A DNA stretch of 64,000 nt. It comes from Parablautia intestinalis (GTDB lineage Bacteria; Bacillota; Clostridia; Lachnospirales; Lachnospiraceae). This document shows, one piece after another, positions 41,128 through 48,829 of the stretch. The translations under genes were made by a program, and so were the position numbers. The notes under the pieces are model-generated. The model was not told where the DNA came from. It saw only the letters and a program-made list of their open reading frames with translations, and made no database searches. Each line of letters begins with the position of its first letter. Positions within the stretch are counted from its first letter, which is position 1. The stretch lies in assembly GCA_003612395.1 (NCBI GenBank), contig RAYQ01000002.1:186001-250000 (forward strand), written 5' to 3'.

Positions 41128-43686
41128 ATGAATGTTATCGTTATAGGAGGCGTTGCTGCCGGCACCAAAACCGCTGCAAAGCTGAAGCGGCAGGACCGCA
41201 GCGCGAAAGTCACTGTTTATACCAAAGGAAAAGATATTTCCTATGCCGGATGCGGACTGCCTTATTATGTGGGAGGCAGTATTGAAAACCGTGAAGAATT
41301 AATCGTCAATACACCTGAAAAATATGCCGGTCTCACCGGGGTGGAGGTCAGGACCCAAATGGAGGCTGTGGGACTTAACGCGCAGGCGAAAACAGTCAGC
41401 TTTGAAAACGGTGAAACCGTTTCTTATGACAAGCTGGTGATTGCCACAGGCGCGGTTCCTTTTGTCCCGGATGTTGCCGGAAAGGACCTTCCCGGTGTAT
41501 TTACCATGCGTACACCTGATGACGCTATTGACCTTCGGGCATATGCAGAAAGCAATCATTGCCGCAGCGCTGTGGTGGTGGGAGGCGGATTCATCGGGCT
41601 TGAGATTGCGGAAAATCTGCTGGCGAAAGGACTGAAAGTCACTGTTGTGGATATGGCGAATCAGGTGATGCCTAATCTGTTTGATGTGGAAATGGCTGCC
41701 TATATCCGCCGTCAGCTCCAAAGCAGGGGGATTCGGATTATCACAGGAGCCGGCCTGGAAGAAATCCTTGGAAATGAGAAGGCTGCCGGAATCCGAACCA
41801 GCGCAGGAAACTTTGACGGGGATCTTGTGGTGCTTGCCATCGGCGTTCGCCCTGCCACCGGTTTTCTTTCAGATTCGGGGCTTTTGATGAACCGGGGAGC
41901 CATTGTGGTAGATCAGCAGCAAAAGACAAATTTAAATGACGTATACGCAGTGGGCGACTGTGCACAGGTTTATAACCGCATTACAGGAAAAGGACAATGG
42001 TCTGCTATGGGCTCTACCGCCAATATTACCGGGCGCTGCCTTGCCAGAAATCTGACCGGGGATACGGCGGTTTACAAAGGCTGTCTGGGTACCGGTGTTG
42101 TGAAGCTTGCCGGGGATTTAAACGCAGGCCGCACCGGCCTGACCGGGGAACAGGCAAAGGAGGCAGGCTATGATGTGATTACCGTTACCTGTGTCACGGA
42201 CGATAAAGCCCACTATTACCCTGATGCATCCGCTTTTGTCACCAAGCTGATTGCCGAGAGAAATACCCATAAGCTGTTAGGAATTCAGGTTGTGGGTGCA
42301 GGGGCGGTGGATAAGATGGTGGATATCGCTGTGACCGGGATTGCCATGGGAGCTGCAGTGGAAGATTTTGATACAATGGATTTTTCCTACGCACCGCCTT
42401 TTTCCACAGCCATTCATCCTTTTGTGCAGGCATGCTACATATTGGAGAACAAACTCTCCGGAGCTTTTGAGACCTTTACCCCTGATGAATATGCATCCGG
42501 AAAGGCTAAGGGATATAGGGTGATAGACGTTCATCCTTCGGCAGCTATTCCAGGAGCAGAGTGGGTGAACTTAAGTAAGGTTACCGCTCCCTTAGAGGGA
42601 ATAGATTTGGAGGAAAAACTGCTGCTTGTATGTGCAAGAGGCAAACGCGGATACTTCCTGCAAAACCGGTTAAAGGCGCTGGGCTATACCAATACCCGGG
42701 TTCTTGAGGGGGGAGCATCTATCAATAATGTGAAGGCTGCGTTTGCAGGGGGCGTATTGCCGGCCGCAGAAATTAAGCGTGTTAAGGGACTTGGGTGTCT
42801 GCAGGATAAACGATATGCAGATGTTTTTAACGTCCGTGTCATCACCCGCAATGGTAAGATTACTGCCGGGGAGCACAGGGTTATTGCAGAAGCTTCCGAA
42901 CGCTTCGGTTCCGGCGCGGTTACAATGACCACCCGTCTGACACTGGAGATACAGGGCGTGAAATACGAGAATATTCAGCCACTGATTGATTTTCTGGGAG
43001 AGCACGGTTTGTCTACGGGAGGAACGGGTTCGCTGGTACGTCCGGTGGTTTCCTGTAAAGGCACTACCTGTCAGTATGGTCTTGCCGATACTTACGGTTT
43101 ATCGGAAAAACTGCATGAGCGGTTCTACGTAGGCTACCATGGTGTGACGCTGCCCCATAAGTTCAAAATTGCTGTGGGAGGATGTCCCAACAATTGTGTG
43201 AAGCCTGACCTAAATGATTTGGGCATTGTGGGCCAGCGCGTTCCTATGGCGGACTTTTCCAAATGCCGTGGCTGTAAAAAGTGTCAGGTGGAAGAAAACT
43301 GCCCTGTTAAGGTTGCTAAGGTAGCTGACGGTAAGCTTCATATTGATGCGAATGCCTGCAACAACTGCGGGCGCTGCAAAGGGAAGTGTCCTTTTGGGGT
43401 ACTGGAGGAATACAAGGAGGGCTTTAAAATCTATATCGGAGGCCGCTGGGGGAAGAAGGTTGCCCATGGAACGCCGCTTACAAAAATTTTCGACAGTGAG
43501 GAAGAAGTGCTGGAAGTAGTGGAAAGAGCGATTCTTCTGTTCCGCGATGAGGGGATTTCCGGTGAACGATTTGCCGATACAGTCAGCCGGCTGGGTTTTG
43601 ATTATGTGAATGAAAAGCTGCTTTCTGATACCATTGACAAGGCTGCTGTTTTGCAGAAAACCGTAAAAGGCGGTGCAACCTGCTAA
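41128..43686 (+). CDS. CoA-disulfide-reductase / rhodanese / siroheme reductase / ferredoxin fusion
   Basis: An 852-residue multidomain protein. Residues 1-445: NAD(P)H flavoprotein with FAD motif IGGVAAGTKTAAK, redox Cys42 in GCGLPYY, NAD motif VVGGGFIGLE and AVGDCAQV. Residues 452-545: rhodanese, Cys502 in VCARGKRG. Residues 550-705: sulfite/nitrite-reductase-type siroheme domain with Cys643, 648, 686 and 690 (SCKGTTC, GGCPNNC). Residues 713-754: two [4Fe-4S] motifs. It probably passes electrons from NAD(P)H to a sulfur species at siroheme; sulfite, polysulfide or CoA-persulfide are candidates. AAAGGAGAAAA precedes the ATG. Siroheme genes follow. Confidence 0.88.
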   Translation: MNVIVIGGVAAGTKTAAKLKRQDRSAKVTVYTKGKDISYAGCGLPYYVGGSIENREELIVNTPEKYAGLTGVEVRTQMEAVGLNAQAKTVSFENGETVSYDKLVIATGAVPFVPDVAGKDLPGVFTMRTPDDAIDLRAYAESNHCRSAVVVGGGFIGLEIAENLLAKGLKVTVVDMANQVMPNLFDVEMAAYIRRQLQSRGIRIITGAGLEEILGNEKAAGIRTSAGNFDGDLVVLAIGVRPATGFLSDSGLLMNRGAIVVDQQQKTNLNDVYAVGDCAQVYNRITGKGQWSAMGSTANITGRCLARNLTGDTAVYKGCLGTGVVKLAGDLNAGRTGLTGEQAKEAGYDVITVTCVTDDKAHYYPDASAFVTKLIAERNTHKLLGIQVVGAGAVDKMVDIAVTGIAMGAAVEDFDTMDFSYAPPFSTAIHPFVQACYILENKLSGAFETFTPDEYASGKAKGYRVIDVHPSAAIPGAEWVNLSKVTAPLEGIDLEEKLLLVCARGKRGYFLQNRLKALGYTNTRVLEGGASINNVKAAFAGGVLPAAEIKRVKGLGCLQDKRYADVFNVRVITRNGKITAGEHRVIAEASERFGSGAVTMTTRLTLEIQGVKYENIQPLIDFLGEHGLSTGGTGSLVRPVVSCKGTTCQYGLADTYGLSEKLHERFYVGYHGVTLPHKFKIAVGGCPNNCVKPDLNDLGIVGQRVPMADFSKCRGCKKCQVEENCPVKVAKVADGKLHIDANACNNCGRCKGKCPFGVLEEYKEGFKIYIGGRWGKKVAHGTPLTKIFDSEEEVLEVVERAILLFRDEGISGERFADTVSRLGFDYVNEKLLSDTIDKAAVLQKTVKGGATC

Positions 43687-43724
43687 CGGATATCCTATAA
43701 AAAGCGGCAACATGGGGGATTAGA

Positions 43725-44738
43725 GTGAAAAATCTGATTTATATGAAAACAGCCTGCTTCGCCATGCTGTCCGGAATTTTGCTTCTGACCGCCTGCGGCG
43801 GCACATATCCGCCGCCCTGTGCGGAAGAAACGGAAATAAAATCCGGGGTATCAGATATGGATTCAGAAATACTACAGGAGGATTCGAAAACGGCAGTGAC
43901 CTTTACGGACGATCTGGGCCGTCTGGTTACTGTGGACAGGCCGGAGAGGGTCGCATGCCTGATTGCCAGTTTTGCGGATATCTGGTATCTTGCCGGAGGA
44001 GCGGATCAGATTGTGGCAACAACCGGTGCCACCTGGACTTACTTTGATTTGCCCCTGAGGGAAGATGTTGTCAATTTAGGGGCTGCAAAGGAGCTGAATC
44101 TGGAAGAATTGATTGCCTGCAATCCGGATTTCATTCTGGCAAGCTGTGGTACGGATCGAAACAGGGAATTGGAATCCTCCTTTGAAAAGATGGGGCTTAC
44201 CGTGGCATATTTTCAAGTGGATACTTTTGATGATTATCTGAGAGTGCTGAAGGTGTGCACAGAGATTACCGGTTTTACGGAAAATTATAAAATTTATGGC
44301 AGCGATGTCAGGGCGCAGGTGACAAAAGCGCTGGAGCGGGCAGACGGTTCTCGGCCAAAGGTTTTGTATATTCGTGCCACAGGAAGCAATTGCAAGGTGA
44401 AGGGCAGCAGGGAGAATGTTCTGGGAGAAATGCTGGCCAATTTGGATTGTGATAATATTGCGGACAGCGAAAACAGCCTTTTGGAACAGCTTGGCATGGA
44501 AGCCATATTGGAAAGCGATCCGGATTACATTTTTGTGGTGCTGCAGAGCGCAGATCCTGCGGACGCGCAGAAAGTGCTGGAAAGTACGCTTCTTCAAAAT
44601 CCTGCCTGGAATACATTAAGAGCTGTGCGCGAAGGAAGATATTATGTGATGGATCCGGGTCTTTATAATCTGAAACCGAACGAACGATGGGGGGAAGCTT
44701 ATGAAAAGCTGGCGGATATTCTCTACCCGGTACAGTAA
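43725..44738 (+). CDS. ABC transporter substrate-binding lipoprotein (BtuF/FecB type)
   Basis: A 337-residue lipoprotein: signal peptide with lipobox LLTACGG, then a class III binding-protein fold (VTFTDDLGRLVTVDRPERVACLIASFADIWYLAGGADQIVATTG; LNLEELIACNPDFILAS; DPDYIFVVLQSAD). It would capture an iron chelate, heme, cobalamin or other metal compound outside the cell. A GTG start at 43725 with GGGGGA upstream is used. Its end overlaps the permease gene by 38 bases. Confidence 0.88.
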   Translation: MKNLIYMKTACFAMLSGILLLTACGGTYPPPCAEETEIKSGVSDMDSEILQEDSKTAVTFTDDLGRLVTVDRPERVACLIASFADIWYLAGGADQIVATTGATWTYFDLPLREDVVNLGAAKELNLEELIACNPDFILASCGTDRNRELESSFEKMGLTVAYFQVDTFDDYLRVLKVCTEITGFTENYKIYGSDVRAQVTKALERADGSRPKVLYIRATGSNCKVKGSRENVLGEMLANLDCDNIADSENSLLEQLGMEAILESDPDYIFVVLQSADPADAQKVLESTLLQNPAWNTLRAVREGRYYVMDPGLYNLKPNERWGEAYEKLADILYPVQ

Positions 44739-45714
44739 AAGTATCTTTTGGTTTGGACTGGTGCTTTTGCTTCTGGCAGCAACGGCACTTAGTCTGTGGA
44801 CGGGCTCGGTGGCCCTTTCTCCTGCCCGGGTGCTTGATGTGCTGACAGGGAAAGACACATCTTCCACCGCTGCCCGGATTATATTTTACAGCCGGCTGCC
44901 CCGTACCTGTGCCGCATTTTTGGCGGGCGCTGCACTGGCGGTTGCCGGTATGGTAATCCAGACGGTACTGAATAATCCGCTGGCCTCCCCTGGCGTGATT
45001 GGAGTTAATTCCGGCGCCGGATTTGCCGTGGCGCTTGTGTGCGCTGTCTTTCCTGCCGCCAGGCAGTATACGCCCCTTGTGGCGCTTAGCGGCGCTCTTA
45101 TAGCGGCTCTTTTGGTAACGGGGCTGTCTTGGCGTACCGGAGCATCCCGGATAACCGTGGTTCTTGCCGGAGTTGCGATATCTGCTTTGTTTGGCGCAGG
45201 GATTGACGCGGTGGTTACGCTGGTGCCGGAGGCTTTAGACGGCGTGGCGGATTTTCGTGTGGGCGGTTTTACAGGCGTTACCATGGCCCGGCTTGTCCCG
45301 GCCGGGGGATTGATTTTTGTCTCTCTGGCAGTGGTGCTTTCTCTTGCCAGGCAAATGGATGTTCTTAGGCTGGGCAGTGATACCGCGCAAAGTCTGGGGC
45401 TTTGTGTGGGAGTGGTTCGTTTTGTATTGTTGTTTCTGGCGGCGGTGCTGGCAGGGGCAGCGGTGAGCTTTTGCGGTCTGATGGGCTTTGTGGGTCTGAT
45501 AATTCCCAATACCATGCGCCGTCTTCTGGGGGAGGGCAGTCTTGAGCTGACGGCGGCGTCGGCCCTGGGAGGAGCCTTTTTTGTGATAGTGTGCGATGTA
45601 CTTTCAAGAATACTGTTTGCTCCTTTTGAGATTCCGGTGGGCATTATACTGGCATTTGCAGGAGCTCCTTTTTTTCTGTGGCTTTTGCTCCGGCAGAAAG
45701 GAGTGCGCGTATGA
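44701..45714 (+). CDS. FecCD-type ABC transporter permease
   Basis: A 337-residue permease with about ten membrane helices. RLPRTCAAFLAGAALAVAGMVIQTVLNNPLASPGVIGVNSGAGFAVAL and the C-terminal GLMGFVGLIIPNTMRRLLG are family signatures. It is the channel of the metal-chelate importer. The start is inside the preceding gene, with GGGGGAAG just before it, so translation is coupled. Confidence 0.94.
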   Translation: MKSWRIFSTRYSKSIFWFGLVLLLLAATALSLWTGSVALSPARVLDVLTGKDTSSTAARIIFYSRLPRTCAAFLAGAALAVAGMVIQTVLNNPLASPGVIGVNSGAGFAVALVCAVFPAARQYTPLVALSGALIAALLVTGLSWRTGASRITVVLAGVAISALFGAGIDAVVTLVPEALDGVADFRVGGFTGVTMARLVPAGGLIFVSLAVVLSLARQMDVLRLGSDTAQSLGLCVGVVRFVLLFLAAVLAGAAVSFCGLMGFVGLIIPNTMRRLLGEGSLELTAASALGGAFFVIVCDVLSRILFAPFEIPVGIILAFAGAPFFLWLLLRQKGVRV

Positions 45715-46505
45715 TACAGTTAAAGAATCTCTCTGCCGGATATTTTGGAAAGCCTGTGATAAAGAATGTAACCATGGAATTTCAACCGGGGAAAGTGACG
45801 GTTTTGGTGGGGCCTAATGGCAGCGGAAAGTCTACTGTGCTGAAAGCAGCGCTTGGCCTTTTGCCGGCTATGGAGGGCGGGGTCTGGTACGATGAAACGG
45901 ATATCCGCCTGCTAAAGCGAAGACAAATCGCCAGGAAGGCGGCGTTCCTTACCCAGAGCAGGAACACCCCTTCTATCCGGGCCCTGCAGATGGTGCTTCA
46001 CGGGCGTTTTCCCTATTTGTCCTATCCCAGATATTATGGCAAAGAGGATTATGATGCAGCCCGCAAAGCTATGGATGCCACGGGATGCCAGCAATACGAA
46101 AACACAAATATTACCCGGCTCAGCGGCGGCCAGAAGCAGGGCGTCTATCTGGCAATGGCACTGGCCCAGGATACCCCGGCTGTTTTTATGGATGAGCCTA
46201 CCACTTATCTGGATATCGGCCATCAGTTTGGGCTGATGCAGACAGCTAAATCGCTTGCCCGGGAAGGGAAAGCGGTGGTTTTGGTACTTCATGATATCTC
46301 ACTTGCGCTGCGCGAGGGAGATTTAATCGGGGTATTTCAGGAAGGAAGGCTGCTTTGTTTTGATACGCCGGAGCTTGTTTATCACAAAGGAGTCATGGAG
46401 CAGGTATTTGGCGTAGATATACATCGTATGGATACCCCGCACGGTACACAGTATTACTGTACTTTGAAGGAGGCAAAAGATGCCCTGGTTTCCCATATTC
46501 ATTGA
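45711..46505 (+). CDS. FecE/BtuD-type ABC transporter ATPase
   Basis: A 264-residue ATPase with Walker A GPNGSGKST, signature LSGGQKQGVYLAMALAQ, Walker B AVFMDEPTTYLD and switch His in VLVLHDISLAL. It energises the FecCD-type permease, which it overlaps by four bases (ATGA). AAAGGAG precedes the ATG. Confidence 0.95.
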   Translation: MIQLKNLSAGYFGKPVIKNVTMEFQPGKVTVLVGPNGSGKSTVLKAALGLLPAMEGGVWYDETDIRLLKRRQIARKAAFLTQSRNTPSIRALQMVLHGRFPYLSYPRYYGKEDYDAARKAMDATGCQQYENTNITRLSGGQKQGVYLAMALAQDTPAVFMDEPTTYLDIGHQFGLMQTAKSLAREGKAVVLVLHDISLALREGDLIGVFQEGRLLCFDTPELVYHKGVMEQVFGVDIHRMDTPHGTQYYCTLKEAKDALVSHIH

Positions 46506-48774
46506 TTTAAAGGATAAACCGGTTCTGATTGTTGGTGGTGGGGCCGTGGCGCTTCGCAAGCTTGAGAAGCTCTTGCCCTACGGTGCGAAAATTACAGTGG
46601 CAGCGCCAAAGATTCTGTCCGGTTTTGAGGACTTTCCCGGTATAAAACTAAAACGGAAAAACTTTACGGCTTCTGACTTGCGGCCCAGGCCATCGATGGT
46701 GATTGCTGCTACAGACAGTGAAAAGATAAACAGCCGGGTATCTTTTCTTTGCCGCAAACATCATATTCCGGTCAATGTGGCGGATGATCCGGCTCTGTGC
46801 AGCTTTCTGTTCCCTGCACTGATACAGCGCGGAGCTTTTTCGGTGGGGATCTCCACCGGGGGAGCCAGCCCTGTGGCCGCGGCTTATTTCAAAGCACTGA
46901 TATCAGAGATGCTTCCCAAAGGGCTTGAGGAGCTTCTTACGTGGCTGGAAGCCCTGCGCCCGCAGGTGAAAGCCGCCATGCCAAAGCAAAGTGATCGAGG
47001 GGCAGTATTTCAAAGATTGTTTGATGCCGGTATGGCTAGGGGGGCGCCGCTTTCGCAGGCGGAAACGGAAAAATATATAGCAGGTGAGCATGGTAGAAAG
47101 ACAAGGGAAAAAGACACTGCCTGCAAACCGGCAGGCAGCGTTGCCCTGGTGGGAGCAGGGTGCGGCAGGGCGGATTTAATTACGGTTCGGGGATTGCGGC
47201 TGCTTGAGCGGTGCCAGGCGGTGGTATACGATGACCTGATTGATACTGCGCTTTTAGACGCAGCTCCGGAATTCGCAGAAAGAATTTATGTGGGAAAACG
47301 AAATGGAGCGCATGGCGCGTCCCAGGATGAAATCAATCAAAAGCTGATGGAACTGGCGCGCCGTGGCCTTAAAGTGGTGCGCCTTAAGGGGGGAGACCCT
47401 TATCTGTTTGGCCGGGGCGGCGAGGAGATGATGGCGCTTTTAGCTGCCGGGATTTCCTGTCAGGAGGTTCCGGGAATTCCTTCACCTATAGGCATTGCAG
47501 CACAGGCAGGCATTCCGGTAACTCACCGTGGGATAAGCCGCGGCGTGCATATTATTACTGCCCACACTGCGGACACCGGAGATGGTCTGCCTGAAGATTT
47601 TGACACTCTGGCAAAGCTTTCGGGCACATTGATATTTCTGATGGGTCTGGAGCGCCTGTCGGTGATAACTGCCCGGCTGATTGAAGCCGGCAAGGATCCT
47701 GATACCCCTGCGGCAGTGGTTTCAGGCGGCAATGCCCCGAAACCTGCACAGGTCAGGGCTCCGCTGCAGCTTCTCGGGCAGGCGGCGGAAGATGCCGGAG
47801 TGTCTGCACCTGCCATCATCATAGTTGGCGTTGTTGCGTCCATGGATTTATCCGCTGTCAGCCATGAACCGGAAGAAGGTATGAATCTGTCCGCTGCCAG
47901 CCATGAACCGGAAGAAGGTATGAATCTGTCCGCTGTCAGCCATGAGCCGAAGGAGGTCATGAATTTATTCGCTGTCAGCCATGAGCCGAAAGAGGTAATG
48001 AGTCTATCCGCTGCCGGTTACAGGGCGGAAGAAGTTTTAAATGGGATTCGGATTGGTATTACAGGAACACAGGAAATTGCGGAAAAACAACGGCTTGCTT
48101 TAAGTGCTCTTGGGGCAAAAGCGGTGTGGGTGATGCGCTCTGAGATAAAGGAACTGTCTGCTGCGTATGACAGACGGATTTTTGGAAAGGATCCCTGCTG
48201 GATAGTGTTTACCAGTGCAAACGGCGTGAAGACCTTTTTTGGGCAGATGGCCGCAAAGGGTATTGATATGCGTTCCATGAAGGATATTTTTCCAAAGGGA
48301 GAGAAGTTTGCGGTCATCGGTCCGGCCACGGGAAAAGCTCTTTTGCAGTATGGTATAGCAGCTGATCTGTGCCCGGATGTTTATACCAGCGAGAATCTGG
48401 CGGCCGCCATTGCAGCTTCGGCAAGGGTGGGAGAGAGGGTGGTTTTGCTCCGTTCGGCTCTTGGCACCCGGACTCTTCCCGAGATGTTAATAAAGGCTGG
48501 TTTTGCCGTGGAAGATATTCCTGTTTATGACTTGGAGTACAAGTTTTGTGATGAAACCCTCTCAAAGCTGGATTACCTGACCTTTTCCAGCGCAGAAGGC
48601 GTAAAAGCCTTTTTTAAGCGATATGGCGGGGTTCCGGAAGGCGTATGCTGTGTCTGTATCGGCAGTGTAACCGCTAAGACGCTGGCACAGTATGTATCCG
48701 CCCCCTTTCTGATCTCCCTGGAAACTTCCGCGGAGGGTATAGTGGAGACTATTTTACATGACAGGAAAAAATAA
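46480..48774 (+). CDS. SirC-CobA-HemD triple-fusion siroheme biosynthesis enzyme
   Basis: A 764-residue fusion. Residues 1-205: precorrin-2 dehydrogenase/ferrochelatase (PIFIDLKDKPVLIVGGGAVALRKLEKLL; VNVADDPALCSFLFPALIQRG). Residues 218-455: uroporphyrinogen-III methyltransferase (VALVGAGCGRADLITVRG; VVRLKGGDPYLFGRGGEE). Residues 455-519: five 13-residue repeats. Residues 521-764: uroporphyrinogen-III synthase (HemD). One chain could take hydroxymethylbilane to siroheme. It overlaps the ATPase gene by 26 bases. The siroheme-type enzyme upstream is the likely user. Confidence 0.92.
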   Translation: MPWFPIFIDLKDKPVLIVGGGAVALRKLEKLLPYGAKITVAAPKILSGFEDFPGIKLKRKNFTASDLRPRPSMVIAATDSEKINSRVSFLCRKHHIPVNVADDPALCSFLFPALIQRGAFSVGISTGGASPVAAAYFKALISEMLPKGLEELLTWLEALRPQVKAAMPKQSDRGAVFQRLFDAGMARGAPLSQAETEKYIAGEHGRKTREKDTACKPAGSVALVGAGCGRADLITVRGLRLLERCQAVVYDDLIDTALLDAAPEFAERIYVGKRNGAHGASQDEINQKLMELARRGLKVVRLKGGDPYLFGRGGEEMMALLAAGISCQEVPGIPSPIGIAAQAGIPVTHRGISRGVHIITAHTADTGDGLPEDFDTLAKLSGTLIFLMGLERLSVITARLIEAGKDPDTPAAVVSGGNAPKPAQVRAPLQLLGQAAEDAGVSAPAIIIVGVVASMDLSAVSHEPEEGMNLSAASHEPEEGMNLSAVSHEPKEVMNLFAVSHEPKEVMSLSAAGYRAEEVLNGIRIGITGTQEIAEKQRLALSALGAKAVWVMRSEIKELSAAYDRRIFGKDPCWIVFTSANGVKTFFGQMAAKGIDMRSMKDIFPKGEKFAVIGPATGKALLQYGIAADLCPDVYTSENLAAAIAASARVGERVVLLRSALGTRTLPEMLIKAGFAVEDIPVYDLEYKFCDETLSKLDYLTFSSAEGVKAFFKRYGGVPEGVCCVCIGSVTAKTLAQYVSAPFLISLETSAEGIVETILHDRKK
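47842..48036 (+). repeat. Five tandem 39-bp repeats inside the SirC-CobA-HemD gene
   Basis: Five in-frame units of 39 bases, each encoding 13 residues like MNLSAVSHEPEEG. Units begin at 47842, 47881, 47920, 47959 and 47998; the last is the most diverged. They link CobA and HemD. Confidence 0.95.
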
Positions 48775-48792
48775 TAAATTTTTATATAATAT

Positions 48793-48826
48793 AAGGGACT
48801 GCCGGAAAAGACAGTCCCTTGTTTGT
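48793..48826. terminator. Bidirectional terminator between converging genes
   Basis: AAGGGACTG (48793-48801) pairs with CAGTCCCTT (48812-48820). T-rich sequence lies on both outer sides, so it can serve the siroheme operon and the minus-strand kinase gene. Confidence 0.75.
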
Positions 48827-48829
48827 AAT

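Noticed and set aside
47842-48036. CRISPR-like array
   Set aside because: Units are adjacent with no spacers and are in frame within a coding sequence.
48812-48820. Phage-like attachment core at the kinase/siroheme junction
   Set aside because: The inverted repeat with T-runs on both sides is fully explained as a terminator for converging genes.
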